Below, piece by piece: positions 24,657-34,501 of a stretch of DNA of 64,000 bases (its first letter is position 1; the number at the start of each line of letters is the position of its first letter). The translations under genes and the position numbers were made by a program. The stretch comes from Sphingomonas sp. S2-65 (GTDB lineage Bacteria > Pseudomonadota > Alphaproteobacteria > Sphingomonadales > Sphingomonadaceae), in the NCBI RefSeq assembly GCF_021513175.1, contig NZ_CP090953.1:3096501-3160500 (forward strand). Reading direction: 5' to 3'. The notes below the pieces were generated by a model. The model saw only the letters and a list, made by a program, of their open reading frames with translations. It ran no database searches and was not told the origin of the DNA.

Positions 24657-25897
24657 GCCGCCAGGCGCAGTTCCAGCCGGCCCCAGATCTCGACCAGCGC
24701 GTCGACCAGCTCGTGCATCATCGCATCGTCATGCGCCGGGCCGGGAGTGAAGCGCAGACGCTCGGTGCCGCGCGGTACGGTCGGGTAGTTGATCGGCTGG
24801 ACGTACACGCCGTATTCGGCGAGCAGCACGTCGCTGATCTTCTTGGCCTTGACCGGATCGCCGACCATCAGCGGCACGATATGCGTCGTGGATGGCAGGA
24901 CGGGAAGTCCTGCATCCGCCATCATCGCCTTCAGCCGCGCCGCGGCGGCTTGCTGGCCGTCGCGCTCGGCGCTTGAGCTCTTGAGGTGCTTCACGCTCGC
25001 CAGCGCGCCGGCGACCAGCACGGGCGACAGCGACGTGGTGAAGATGAAGCCCGGGGCATAAGAGCGGATCACGTCGATGATCACCTGATCGGCGGTGATG
25101 TAGCCGCCCATCACGCCGAATGCCTTGCCCAGCGTCCCCTCTATGATCGTCAGCCGGTGCGCCAGGCCTTCGCGTTCGGAGATGCCGCCGCCGCGTGCGC
25201 CGTACATGCCGACCGCGTGGACCTCATCGAGATAGGTGAGCGCGTTGTACTTGTCCGCCAGGTCGCAGATCTCGGCGATCGGCGCGATGTCGGCGTCCAT
25301 CGAATAGACGCTTTCGAACGCGATCAGCTTGGGAATGCCGGGATCGTCGGCGGCGAGCAGCTCTTCGAGATGGGCGAGGTCGTTGTGGCGGAATACGCGC
25401 TTCTCGCAGCCCGAGTTGCGGATGCCGGCAATCATCGACGCGTGGTTGAGCTCGTCCGAATAGATGATGCAGCCCGGCATGATCTTGGCGAGCGTCGACA
25501 GCGTCGCCTCGTTTGAGACATAGCCGCTGGTGAACAGCAGCGCGCCTTCCTTGCCGTGCAGGTCGGCGAGCTCGTGCTCGAGCTCGATATGGTAATGGGT
25601 GTTGCCGCCGATGTTGCGGGTGCCGCCAGAGCCCGCGCCGACATCATGGAGCGCTTCCTCCATCGCGGCGATGACCTTGGGATGCTGGCCCATGGCGAGA
25701 TAGTCGTTCGAGCACCACACGGTGATCGGCTTGGGCCCGTTATGGCCGGCAAAGCAGCGCGCGTTCGGGAACATGCCCTTGTTGCGCAGGATGTCGATGA
25801 ACACCCGGTAGCGCCCTTCGGCATGCAGTCGGTCGATCGCCTGATTGAAGACCCGCGAATAATCCACGGCGGGCGCGGCGCTGTCAGTGCTGTGCAT
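24653..25897 (-). CDS. hemA: 5-aminolevulinate synthase
   Basis: This PLP enzyme condenses glycine and succinyl-CoA to 5-aminolevulinate, the first step of heme (and bacteriochlorophyll) synthesis by the C4 route that marks alphaproteobacteria. It has 414 residues. The PLP lysine is Lys258 in [11 protein letters not shown]. Other signatures are [22 protein letters not shown] and [12 protein letters not shown]. The ATG at 25897 is preferred over in-frame TTG codons. The DUF695 gene is coupled downstream. Confidence 0.97.
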   Translation of the reverse strand: MHSTDSAAPAVDYSRVFNQAIDRLHAEGRYRVFIDILRNKGMFPNARCFAGHNGPKPITVWCSNDYLAMGQHPKVIAAMEEALHDVGAGSGGTRNIGGNTHYHIELEHELADLHGKEGALLFTSGYVSNEATLSTLAKIMPGCIIYSDELNHASMIAGIRNSGCEKRVFRHNDLAHLEELLAADDPGIPKLIAFESVYSMDADIAPIAEICDLADKYNALTYLDEVHAVGMYGARGGGISEREGLAHRLTIIEGTLGKAFGVMGGYITADQVIIDVIRSYAPGFIFTTSLSPVLVAGALASVKHLKSSSAERDGQQAAAARLKAMMADAGLPVLPSTTHIVPLMVGDPVKAKKISDVLLAEYGVYVQPINYPTVPRGTERLRFTPGPAHDDAMMHELVDALVEIWGRLELRLAA

Positions 25898-26144
25898 GGC
25901 AGGGGGCAGTACGCCCAAAGTCGGGGATTTTCCAGCACTATGGAACAGCGATTATGCGCGCTGCCGTGATCGCGCCGCCCGGCGAGACCCGCATCCGCCA
26001 ATCGTTGGCATGGTCCGCCCAAGTTGATGTTGGTTGGGACTCAAGTCGGGAAAAATGGTATGAAAGTCCCATCGCGAGCCACCTCCGAGTCGAGGAAGCT
26101 TGCGGCGGAAAGTTGTCGTGCCCCCGCTTGAATGGAGCGCCGCC

Positions 26145-26306
26145 ATGAACAGTCGTGACTTCGACTATTACACGCGCCGTGAGCGCGAGGAACGTCTTCG
26201 CGGTGAATGCGCTAACGGCACGATCGCGCGCCGCCTCCATCTGGAAATGGCAGAGCGCTATGCAGCGATGCTGCGCAACTTGGTGACCCTGCCGACGGCC
26301 GCCTAA
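26145..26306 (+). CDS. Small protein of unknown function
   Basis: This 53-residue highly charged protein, YYTRREREERLRGECANGTIAR followed by RLHLEMAERYAAML, resembles short helical proteins I recall from sphingomonads (arginine/glutamate-rich, ending in an MAERY-type helix). GGAG lies about eight bases before the ATG. Upstream, TGGGACT/AGTCCCA forms an inverted repeat around 26036-26073. The stop overlaps the convergent murI stop. No function is known. Confidence 0.6.
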   Translation: MNSRDFDYYTRREREERLRGECANGTIARRLHLEMAERYAAMLRNLVTLPTAA

Positions 26307-27100
26307 AGCGACTCGACCTCGGTCAGTCCAAAGCGGATCAGTGCTGGCGCCAAGGCGTCGGTGCGATCGCTGCGTTGCGTGAACACGGCACGGCCCGGAG
26401 CGGGCTGGTCCGGCCAGTTCTGCCCCTGCGTAAGATATTGGACGCGGCGGGCGATGCCCGGCCCGCCATCCACGAAGCCTACGGAACGCGGCGCGGCGTC
26501 GGCAAGCGCATCCTCCAGCAACGGGAAATGGGTGCAGGCGTTGACGATCATGTCGAGCCGATCGCCGCCCGGCTGTTCGAACAGGCCATCGAGTTCGGCG
26601 CGTAGCTGCGCCGGGTCGGGAGCCTCGCCCCCCAGCATCGCTTCGGCGATCGTCACCAACGCCGCGGAGCCATAGCGCAGCACCGTGCAATCGGCGGCGA
26701 AGCGGCGGGCGAGATCGTCGACATAGGGCTGGCGCACCGTCGCTTCGGTTCCAAGCACGCCGATTACGCGCGTGCGGCTGCGTTCGGCGGCGGGCTTGAT
26801 CGCGGGCACGGTCCCGACGATCGGCACGTCGAGCGCCGCACGGACATGCTCAAGCGCGATGGTCGAGGCGGTGTTGCACGCGATCACGATCAGCCGGGGA
26901 TCATAGCGCTCGGCCAGTCGCCCGAGCAACGCCGGGACCCGCGCCGCGATCTCCGCCTCGCTGCGCGTCCCGTAGGGGAAACCGGCGGAGTCGGCGACAT
27001 AGACCATGGACGCGTGAGGCAGCAGCCTGGCGGTCGGTGCCAGGACCGACAGCCCGCCCATGCCGGAGTCGAAGAACAGGATCGGGCGCGTGTCTTGCAT
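26303..27100 (-). CDS. murI: Glutamate racemase
   Basis: This enzyme makes D-glutamate for peptidoglycan. It has 265 residues. Asp11 lies in FFDSGMGGLSV, and the two catalytic cysteines are Cys75 (IACNTAST) and Cys189 (VNACTHFPLL). The gene is monocistronic. Its stop overlaps the end of the convergent small gene by four bases. Divergent plsY starts 127 bases away. Confidence 0.95.
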   Translation of the reverse strand: MQDTRPILFFDSGMGGLSVLAPTARLLPHASMVYVADSAGFPYGTRSEAEIAARVPALLGRLAERYDPRLIVIACNTASTIALEHVRAALDVPIVGTVPAIKPAAERSRTRVIGVLGTEATVRQPYVDDLARRFAADCTVLRYGSAALVTIAEAMLGGEAPDPAQLRAELDGLFEQPGGDRLDMIVNACTHFPLLEDALADAAPRSVGFVDGGPGIARRVQYLTQGQNWPDQPAPGRAVFTQRSDRTDALAPALIRFGLTEVESL

Positions 27101-27227
27101 CGCTGGGAAATGACCACCGTGCCCACCGGCGTCAACCGTGCGGGAGCGGGGCGAACTCCGTCTGCGCCCGATTGCGCCACGTCATTGCGCAGCCGGCCGT
27201 ATCGACTATGTTCCGCTGCAAAGGGGG

Positions 27228-27839
27228 ATGACGGTGTTCACGCAAGTTCCATGGGCAGCGCCGGCGATTGCGATCGTGCTGGGGTATCTGCTCGGTTCGA
27301 TCCCGTTCGGGGTGTTGCTGACGCGCTGGTTCGGCGCGGGCGACCTGCGCGCCATCGGATCGGGCAATATCGGCGCGACCAACGTGCTGCGCACCGGACG
27401 CAAGGGACTGGCGGCGGCGACGCTGCTGCTCGATCTCGGCAAGGGCGCAGCGGCAGTGCTGATCGCCGAGGCACTGTTTCCCGGCACCGGCCCGCTCGCC
27501 GGGATGGGCGCGTTTCTTGGCCATTGCTACCCGGTCTGGCTCAAGTTCCGCGGGGGGAAGGGTGTCGCGACTTTGATGGGCATCGTCGTCGCGCTGCACT
27601 GGCCGTCGGGGCTGGTCTACGCGGCGGTGTGGCTCGGGCTGCTGGCGGCGCTGCGCATCTCTTCGCTGGCCGGGATGACGGCGGCGATCAGCGCGCCGGT
27701 CAGCGCCGCCTATTGGGGGCGGATCGACCTGGTGCTGCTGCTGCTCGGCCTCGCGCTGATCGTGCTGTGGAAGCATCGCGACAATGTCGATCGGCTGCTG
27801 AGCGGCACTGAACCGCGCATCGGCAAGAAGCGTGGCTGA
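27228..27839 (+). CDS. plsY: Acyl-phosphate:glycerol-3-phosphate acyltransferase
   Basis: This 203-residue integral membrane enzyme, with about five helices, makes lysophosphatidate, the first step of phospholipid synthesis. Signatures are GYLLGSIPFGVLL, the G3P site GSGNIGATNVLRTGRK, and GHCYPVWLKFRGGKGVATLMG. The ATG at 27228 has an AAGGGGG ribosome site; the open frame before it is not membrane-like. dprA starts eight bases before the stop. Confidence 0.95.
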   Translation: MTVFTQVPWAAPAIAIVLGYLLGSIPFGVLLTRWFGAGDLRAIGSGNIGATNVLRTGRKGLAAATLLLDLGKGAAAVLIAEALFPGTGPLAGMGAFLGHCYPVWLKFRGGKGVATLMGIVVALHWPSGLVYAAVWLGLLAALRISSLAGMTAAISAPVSAAYWGRIDLVLLLLGLALIVLWKHRDNVDRLLSGTEPRIGKKRG

Positions 27840-28911
27840 CTCGCGGGCGCCGCGCCTCAGGCTGCTGCGCTCCGCGAATATCGGCCCTGTTACCTACCGC
27901 CAGCTGCTCGCCAGGTTCGGCACCGCCGAAGCCGCGCTCGAGGCGGTGCCGATGCTCGCCGCCCGCGCTGGAGGCAGGGCACCCGTCCTCGCCGATCCGG
28001 CACGGATCACGCGCGAGATCGCCGCAGTCGAGCGGCTCGGCGCCCGCTATCTCTTCCTTGAGGATGCGGAGTATCCGCCGCTGCTCGCCGCGATCGAAAG
28101 CGCGCCGCCCGCGCTGATCGTCCGCGGCGACCACGCTCTGGCGTTGCGGCCCTGCGTGGCGATGGTGGGTGCCCGCAATGCTTCCGCCGCCGCGTGCCGC
28201 TTCGCGCGCGAACTGGCGTTCCGGCTTGGCGAGGCGGGGGTCACCGTGGTCTCGGGGCTGGCGCGCGGGATCGACACCGCAGCCCATCGCGGGGCGATCG
28301 GCGGCGGCACGGTGGGGGTGATCGCCAGCGGCATCGACATCGCCTTCCCGCCGGAGAACGCCGAGCTTCAGGAACAGGTCGCCCGCGAGGGTCTGCTGCT
28401 TGCCGAGCAGCCGCCCGGTACCGAACCGCTCGCGCGCTTCTTCCCGTCGCGCAACCGGATCATCGCGGGCTTGGCGCAAGGAACGGTGGTGGTGGAAGCC
28501 GCGCCCCGCTCGGGCTCGCTGATCACCGCCCGCCTGGCTGCGGAAGCAGGGCGCGACGTCATGGCGGTGCCGGGATCGCCGCTCGATCCGCGCGCGCAGG
28601 GCTGCAATTTGCTGATCCGCGAGGGCGCCACGCTGGTCCAGAGCGTGGACGACATCCTCGAAGCGGTGCGGCCGATCGACGCGAGGGCGGTTCGCGCGCC
28701 CGGCGCCGACTTCGCCGGTCCGCCTGCTGCAGATGCCACCGACGCGGAACGCCGTGCCGTGGAAGCGTTGCTGGGACCGGTCCCGGTGGCAGTCGACGAA
28801 CTCATCCGCCAGTCGGGTCTGGTTCCGGCCGCGGTGCAGACGGTGCTGCTGGAGCTGGAGCTTGCCGGCCGGCTCGACCGGCATGCGGGCGCGCGGGTCA
28901 GCCTCGTCTAG
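27832..28911 (+). CDS. dprA: DNA-processing protein DprA
   Basis: This protein loads RecA onto incoming single-stranded DNA during transformation. It has 359 residues with a GTG start overlapping plsY by eight bases. The Rossmann-like DprA core has VAMVGARNASAAA, VSGLARGIDTAAHRGA and FFPSRNRIIAGLAQGTVVVEA. A C-terminal winged-helix (about 300-359) ends in VQTVLLELELAGRLDRHAG. In many alphaproteobacteria topA follows directly; here two leftward genes intervene. The presence of DprA alone does not prove competence. Confidence 0.95.
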   Translation: MADSRAPRLRLLRSANIGPVTYRQLLARFGTAEAALEAVPMLAARAGGRAPVLADPARITREIAAVERLGARYLFLEDAEYPPLLAAIESAPPALIVRGDHALALRPCVAMVGARNASAAACRFARELAFRLGEAGVTVVSGLARGIDTAAHRGAIGGGTVGVIASGIDIAFPPENAELQEQVAREGLLLAEQPPGTEPLARFFPSRNRIIAGLAQGTVVVEAAPRSGSLITARLAAEAGRDVMAVPGSPLDPRAQGCNLLIREGATLVQSVDDILEAVRPIDARAVRAPGADFAGPPAADATDAERRAVEALLGPVPVAVDELIRQSGLVPAAVQTVLLELELAGRLDRHAGARVSLV

Positions 28912-28915
28912 ATCG

Positions 28916-30463
28916 TCACTTTCTTTGGCCGGGGGTGCGCGGGGCGCCCGGCACATAGGTCACGCGGGCCGATCCATCGGCCCAGACCGGCAGGTACAAT
29001 CCCTGCCCGCCTACCTTGAGGACGCCGGTCCGAACCTGGCCGATGTCGGCGCGGATCACGAAGTCGCCTGCGCGCTTCTCCACGATCGCACGCTCCACCT
29101 TGGCCAGCAGTTCCTGGAAATCCTTGGTGAAGTTCTGTGTCAGCGAATCTGCCACCACGCGTGACACTCCGGGCGTGTTGATCAGCCGCACCAGCAGGTC
29201 GCCGCCGACGCCGTCGGTGTCGCCGTCCACCGCCAGCTCCGAGAATCCGACCCGCTGCGAGTTCTCGGCGTTCACCGGCCGCGCGGTGACCCACACCACG
29301 CCCCGCGTGCCCTGTTCCTCTCCTTGGCGCCTTGCCGCCAGGGCGATGCCCAGCGCGATCCGTCCGCCTTTGGTGGCGTAGCCGGTCACCTTCTCGAAGC
29401 GCGCCGCAACCGCGCCGATGCCCGGTACGTGGAACGGACGCCGCGCGCGCTTGACCAGCGCCCTCAGGATCACCGGTTCGAGCTGCGCGTAATCGGCGGT
29501 GACCGGGATGAAGAAGCGCAAACGTTCGCCGCCGGATTCGCGCGTCAGCGGCGGCAAAGGCGTTGCCGGAGAATCCTGCGGGCGCGGGCCGACAAAGGTC
29601 TCGGTCATCGCTTGCATGCCGAGCCGGAGCCGCAGCGTGCTCCCCGCCATGCTGTAGCCGCCATAGCTCAGCCGTTGCGGCGTGATCCGCATCCACACCG
29701 GGGGATTGTTCTTGTTGAGCTGAAGCGACGTGAAGCTTTGTCCCCAAGCGTCCGCCACCCGTGCGCGGATGTTGAGCTTGGCAATTTCGCGCGGCAGCGT
29801 TCGCTCCAGCTCGCGCACGATCGGCTGAAGCCGGGCATCGGCCTGATCGGTGAATGTGATCCGCCGGCCGAGAAAGTCGATCCCCGGCGCGTCGGTCCAG
29901 TCATAGGCCAGCCGCACGGTGGCCCGAACGCTCCAATCCTCCATCAGCCTCAGCCGGATGCGGGCATGCGCCATCGCCGATCCTGTCGCGGTCTCGCCCT
30001 TCAGCACGCCGCCCACGTCGCGTGCGCTGATCTGCGCGTGAATCGGTACGTCGGCGATGATCTCCTCGCCGCGGCCGCGCAGCCGGATCGGCGCGCGGGT
30101 GACCGTGCCGACGATCGTGCAGCCTATCTCCGGCGTGACCTTTATCTTCGCACCGAGCAGCTTGACCCGCGCCGGCGGTACGCAATCCGGCACCGCGCGA
30201 TCGATCGACCAGAGCGTGCGTGGGATTTCGCGTTCGAGGGCCTGGGACACCACCGCCGTGTTGACGTCCAGGGGCACCGCGATGGCCGAAAACTGGCGTG
30301 GCGGCGCGATCGGATCCGTCACGCGTGGTGGCTGCTGGACCTTGTGGCTGCCGATCACGAGGATCAGTGCGATACCCGCCAGCAAGATGGCCGACGCGAT
30401 CCCGATGATCCACAGCCGCCGGCGCTGGAAAAAACGGCGAGTGAGGGGGTGGGCGCTGGCCAA
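28916..30463 (-). CDS. DUF4403 family protein, membrane-anchored
   Basis: This 515-residue protein has one N-terminal transmembrane helix (about residues 17-37, LWIIGIASAILLAGIALIL). A large periplasmic part has the repeated beta-rich arrangement of DUF4403: an N-terminal strand set SAIAVPLDVNTAVVSQALE, RLAYDWTDAPGIDFLGRRI, and a matching C-terminal half. The fold resembles BPI/TULIP-like lipid-binding proteins, which would suit a periplasmic lipid carrier, but this is inference. It converges on dprA with only four bases between the stops. Confidence 0.75.
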   Translation of the reverse strand: MASAHPLTRRFFQRRRLWIIGIASAILLAGIALILVIGSHKVQQPPRVTDPIAPPRQFSAIAVPLDVNTAVVSQALEREIPRTLWSIDRAVPDCVPPARVKLLGAKIKVTPEIGCTIVGTVTRAPIRLRGRGEEIIADVPIHAQISARDVGGVLKGETATGSAMAHARIRLRLMEDWSVRATVRLAYDWTDAPGIDFLGRRITFTDQADARLQPIVRELERTLPREIAKLNIRARVADAWGQSFTSLQLNKNNPPVWMRITPQRLSYGGYSMAGSTLRLRLGMQAMTETFVGPRPQDSPATPLPPLTRESGGERLRFFIPVTADYAQLEPVILRALVKRARRPFHVPGIGAVAARFEKVTGYATKGGRIALGIALAARRQGEEQGTRGVVWVTARPVNAENSQRVGFSELAVDGDTDGVGGDLLVRLINTPGVSRVVADSLTQNFTKDFQELLAKVERAIVEKRAGDFVIRADIGQVRTGVLKVGGQGLYLPVWADGSARVTYVPGAPRTPGQRK

Positions 30464-30567
30464 ATGCGAACTCCAGACGAAGGGTCCTAGGCGATACGCC
30501 AGACCATCGTCTCGGTTCCGTAACCATCCGCCTGCGCCTTGGCCGGCGCGGGCAGATGGCGGCGCGA

Positions 30568-31593
30568 TCAGGAGAGTGCGTTGGCGATCTTGCCGAGAAT
30601 GCCGACGCGAAGCGCCTTCTTGAAGTGCGTCGCCACCTTGGTCTGAGCAGCGGCCGCATCCTTCACCACCAGACCCATCCCGAAGAATTCGTGCGTCACG
30701 CCTTCATAGCAGGTGTAGCTGGTATCCACGCCGGCCGCTTCCAGGCGCGCTGCCAGGATCTTGCCCTCGGTACGCAGCGGGTCGATCTCAGCGGCGATGA
30801 TCGTCGTCGGCGGCAGGCCGGCGAGGTTGGCAGACACCAGCTTGATCCGCGGATCCGCAGTCTCGCCTTGATTGTCGAACACATGGCTGACGAACCATTC
30901 CATGAACGGCTTGTTGAGCGGCATGGCTTCGGCATTTTCAATGTAGCTGGTGCTGTTCGTGTCGTTGTCCGCGATCGGATAGACCAGCACCTGGGTAACG
31001 GGCAGCTGGAAGCCCTCGTCACGCGCCCGGATCGAGACATTGGCCGCCAGGTTGCCGCCGGCGCTTTCGCCCATCACGGCGACGCGGCTTGGATCGCCGT
31101 CGAAGCTGGCGGCGTTTTCGACCACCCATTGGTACGCGGCCCAGGCATCCTCATGCGCGGCGGGGAACTTGTGTTCGGGCGCCTGACGGTAATGGCACGA
31201 CACGAAGATGCAGTCGGTAGCCAGCGCGAGCGCACGCGGCGTCGAATCATAGACGTCCAGATCGGCAATCACCCAGCCGCCGCCGTGAAAATAGACCACC
31301 ACCGGCTTGGTGCCGGTTTCATTCTGGCGGCCATAAAGGCGCGCCTGGATCTCGCCGCCTGGGCCGGAGATCGTGAAGTCCTTGGTCGCCACACCCAGAT
31401 CGGCGTCGGGATCGATGCCGCGGTTGCGCATGACCTGCCTGGCGCCATCGGCAGGCGTCGGCTGCTTGCGGGCTTCCGCAGGCGACAATGTCCAGGGCGG
31501 GGTCAGTCCCAGCTTCCGGGTTTCGTCCAGCACTTCCTGCATGCTGTGATCCAGGCGCGCAGGTCCGTCCGCATCCCAGCCGAAAAGGGCCAT
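30568..31593 (-). CDS. Alpha/beta hydrolase of the hormone-sensitive lipase family
   Basis: This 341-residue esterase has the oxyanion-hole motif YFHGGGWVIADLD (His103) and the nucleophile Ser177 in MGESAGGNLAAN. The likely Asp lies in AEIDPLRTEGKI and the His in GVTHEFFGM. HSL-family enzymes act on short-chain esters. The ATG at 31593 is chosen from homology; the same frame runs on upstream antisense to topA and is not real. It is cytoplasmic by lack of a signal peptide. Confidence 0.9.
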   Translation of the reverse strand: MALFGWDADGPARLDHSMQEVLDETRKLGLTPPWTLSPAEARKQPTPADGARQVMRNRGIDPDADLGVATKDFTISGPGGEIQARLYGRQNETGTKPVVVYFHGGGWVIADLDVYDSTPRALALATDCIFVSCHYRQAPEHKFPAAHEDAWAAYQWVVENAASFDGDPSRVAVMGESAGGNLAANVSIRARDEGFQLPVTQVLVYPIADNDTNSTSYIENAEAMPLNKPFMEWFVSHVFDNQGETADPRIKLVSANLAGLPPTTIIAAEIDPLRTEGKILAARLEAAGVDTSYTCYEGVTHEFFGMGLVVKDAAAAQTKVATHFKKALRVGILGKIANALS

Positions 31594-31788
31594 GCGCTTA
31601 TCTCCGATTGATCTGTGTTGATTGTGGCAGGAGAACGAAGCGAATCCCGTGCCGTTCCCGATGCTTGGCCGAAATCTCGTCCCCGCGGCTGGCCTTCGCG
31701 GCGCCTGCGGCTTAGTGGCGCGGCTTGACGGCTGCCCCGTCGGCTCCCCACTCTCGTACGCGTACACGTAAGGACTTCCGAGAACTTC

Positions 31789-34362
31789 ATGCAGCTTGTC
31801 ATCGTCGAATCGCCCGCCAAGGCGAAAACCATCGAGAAGTATCTCGGCAAGGATTACCGCGTCCTGGCCTCTTATGGTCACGTCCGCGACCTGCCGCCGC
31901 GCGACGGATCGGTGAACCCGGATGAAGGGTTCGCGATGGAGTGGGAAACCTATGCCGACAAGTCCAAGCAGCTCAAGGCGATCGCCGACGAGGCCAAGAA
32001 GGCTGACCGACTGATCCTGGCGACTGACCCTGATCGCGAGGGTGAGGCGATCAGCTGGCACGTTCAGGAAGTGCTGCGGCTCAAAAAGGCGCTCCCCAAG
32101 GAGGTCGAGCGCGTCACGTTCAACGCGATCACCAAGCCGGCGATCCTGGCGGCGATGAAGGCGCCGCGCGAGCTCGATACCGACCTGATCGACGCGTACC
32201 GCGCGCGCCGGGCGCTCGACTATCTGGTGGGCTTTACGCTGTCGCCGGTGCTGTGGCGCAAGCTGCCCGGCGCCAAGTCGGCGGGGCGCGTCCAGTCGGT
32301 GGCGCTGCGCATCATCGTCGACCGCGAACGCGAGATCGAAAGCTTCAAGCCCCAGGAATATTGGTCGGTGATCGCCGAGCTGGAACAGGATGGCACTCCG
32401 TTCCAGGCGCGCATGGTCAAGTTCAAGGGCGACAAGCTCGACCGCCTCTCGATCGGCGACGAAGGCACTGCGCTTGCCGCCAAGAAGGCAGTCGAGGAGG
32501 GCCGCTTCACCGTCGTGTCGGTCGAGACCAAGCCCGCCACGCGCAATCCGCCGCCGCCCTTCACCACGTCCACGCTTCAGCAGGAGGCGGCGCGCAAGCT
32601 CGGCTTCTCGGCGAGCCACACCATGCGCATCGCCCAGGGCCTGTATGAGGACGGCGCGATCACCTACATGCGTACCGACGGCGTCCAGATGGACGGCGGT
32701 GCCATCCAGGAGGCGCGCAAGGCGGTCGTCACCCGCTATGACGGCAGCTACGTGCCGGACAAGCCGCGCCAGTACCAGACCAAGGCGAAGAACGCCCAGG
32801 AAGCGCACGAGGCGATCCGCCCGACCGACTTTTCCAAGGACCGGGCCGGTTCGGGCGATCATGGTCGATTGTACGACCTGATCTGGAAGCGTGCGCTCGC
32901 CAGCCAGATGGCTTCGGCGCGCATGGAACGCACCACCATCGAATTGCAGGACGGCAGCGGCCAGCACGCGTTGCGCGCTACCGGTCAGGTCGTGCTCTTC
33001 CCCGGCTATCTCGCGCTGTACGAGGAAGGGCGCGACGATGAAGGCGATGAGGATAGCCGCCGCCTGCCGCGGATGAGCGAAGGCGCCGCGCCTGCCAAGA
33101 AGGCAGTCAATGCCGAGCAGCACTTCACCCAGCCGCTGCCGCGCTTCTCCGAAGCCTCGCTGGTCAAGCGCCTCGAAGAGCTCGGCATCGGTCGCCCGTC
33201 GACCTATGCTTCGATCATCCAGGTGCTGAAGGACCGCGCCTATGTGCGTGTCGAGAAGAACCGCTTTTTCGCTGAGGAATCGGGCCGGCTGCTGACGGCG
33301 TTCCTCGAGCGCTTCTTCGAAAAGTACGTTTCCTACGACTTCACCGCGGAGCTTGAGGAAGAGCTGGACGACGTGTCGGGTGGCCGTGCGCTGTGGCAGG
33401 CGGTGCTCGAGGCGTTCTGGAAGGATTTCAAGCCGCGCACCAGCGAAGTGATGGAGCAGCAGCCCTCGGCGATCACCGCCGAGCTCGACCAGTTCCTGGC
33501 GCCGTATCTGTTCCCGCAAAAGGCGGACGGATCCGACCCGCGGCTGTGCCCCAATTGCGGCAATGGCCAGCTGGCGTTGCGCGGCGGGCGGTTCGGCGCG
33601 TTCATCGCCTGCTCGAACTACCCCGAGTGCAAGTTCACGCGCCGTTTTGCCCAGCCGGGCGGCGAGGGCGAGGAGACGGGGCCGGAAGTGCTCGGCACGG
33701 ATCCCGACACGGGCTTGCAGGTCGAGCGCAAGTCGGGACGGTTCGGGCCCTACATCCAGCTGGGCGAGGGCAAGGAAGCGCCCAAGGCGTCGATCCCCAA
33801 GGACATCGATCTCGACCTCGAATGGGCGCTCAAGCTGTTGAAGCTTCCGCGCCAGATCGGCAACCACCCCGAGACCGGTGAGCCGATCACGGCGTCGATC
33901 GGCCGCTATGGGCCCTATCTCGCCCACGCCGGGAAATATGCCCGGCTACAGACCACCGCTGACGTGTTCGAGACGGGCATGAACGCGGCGGTGGTGAAGC
34001 TGGCCGAAGCGGCGGCCGGCGGCGGACGCCCGGCGCGCGGCGCGGCGCGCGAACCGCTCAAGGTGCTGGGCAAGCATCCGCGCAGCGAGGCAGAGATCAA
34101 GCTGATGGAAGGCCGCTACGGCGCCTATGTCACCGATGGCGAGACCAACGCGACGCTGCCCAAGTCGATCGACAAGGATCAGTTGACGCTGGAGGAGGCC
34201 GCGCAGCTGATCGACGCGCGCGCGGCGGCGGCTCCGGCTAAGGGCAAGAAGAAGCCGGCGGCGAAGAAGAAGGCGCCGGCGAAAAAGGCACCCGCCAAGG
34301 CGGCAGCCAAAAAGCCTGCGGCAAAGAAGGCAGCGCCAAAGAAGGCGGACGCTGGGGAGTAA
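31789..34362 (+). CDS. topA: DNA topoisomerase I
   Basis: This 857-residue type IA topoisomerase relaxes negative supercoils. A TOPRIM domain occupies about residues 1-125 (VIVESPAKAKTIEKYLG, then ATDPDREGEAISWH). The catalytic Tyr293 is in AITYMRTDGVQM. A C-terminal zinc ribbon LCPNCGNGQLALRGGRFGAF (about 583-612) is followed by further topoisomerase C-terminal repeats with GRFGPYIQLG and GRYGPYLAH. A Lys/Ala/Pro-rich tail covers roughly the last 45 residues (PAAKKKAPAKKAPAKAAAKK) and would aid DNA binding. The promoter is in the 195-base gap upstream. Confidence 0.97.
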   Translation: MQLVIVESPAKAKTIEKYLGKDYRVLASYGHVRDLPPRDGSVNPDEGFAMEWETYADKSKQLKAIADEAKKADRLILATDPDREGEAISWHVQEVLRLKKALPKEVERVTFNAITKPAILAAMKAPRELDTDLIDAYRARRALDYLVGFTLSPVLWRKLPGAKSAGRVQSVALRIIVDREREIESFKPQEYWSVIAELEQDGTPFQARMVKFKGDKLDRLSIGDEGTALAAKKAVEEGRFTVVSVETKPATRNPPPPFTTSTLQQEAARKLGFSASHTMRIAQGLYEDGAITYMRTDGVQMDGGAIQEARKAVVTRYDGSYVPDKPRQYQTKAKNAQEAHEAIRPTDFSKDRAGSGDHGRLYDLIWKRALASQMASARMERTTIELQDGSGQHALRATGQVVLFPGYLALYEEGRDDEGDEDSRRLPRMSEGAAPAKKAVNAEQHFTQPLPRFSEASLVKRLEELGIGRPSTYASIIQVLKDRAYVRVEKNRFFAEESGRLLTAFLERFFEKYVSYDFTAELEEELDDVSGGRALWQAVLEAFWKDFKPRTSEVMEQQPSAITAELDQFLAPYLFPQKADGSDPRLCPNCGNGQLALRGGRFGAFIACSNYPECKFTRRFAQPGGEGEETGPEVLGTDPDTGLQVERKSGRFGPYIQLGEGKEAPKASIPKDIDLDLEWALKLLKLPRQIGNHPETGEPITASIGRYGPYLAHAGKYARLQTTADVFETGMNAAVVKLAEAAAGGGRPARGAAREPLKVLGKHPRSEAEIKLMEGRYGAYVTDGETNATLPKSIDKDQLTLEEAAQLIDARAAAAPAKGKKKPAAKKKAPAKKAPAKAAAKKPAAKKAAPKKADAGE

Positions 34363-34364
34363 CC

Positions 34365-34485
34365 ACTATCCTGTTCCCCGGCGAAGGTCGGGGGCCAGGC
34401 TCGACTCACTCCACGAGCGGAGACCACCCTCGCTGACCGCGGTGCGACTGGGTCCCGGCCTTCGCCGGGGAACCGAGTGCCCGCT
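34365..34485. repeat. Hairpin repeat pair (CCCCGGCGAAGG type)
   Basis: This is the intergenic space after topA. TTCCCCGGCGAAGGTCGGGG (34374 onward) and CCCGGCCTTCGCCGGGGAA (34455-34473) are inverted copies of one motif. They flank about 65 bases, giving a large imperfect stem-loop that may also terminate topA. A shorter relative is found at 39275-39298. Confidence 0.6.
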
Positions 34486-34501
34486 CAACTGAATGGGAGC
34501 C

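Noticed and set aside
30568..33927. A 1119-codon minus-strand frame
   Set aside because: The last 341 codons are the esterase; the upstream 778 codons are antisense to topA and carry no protein pattern.
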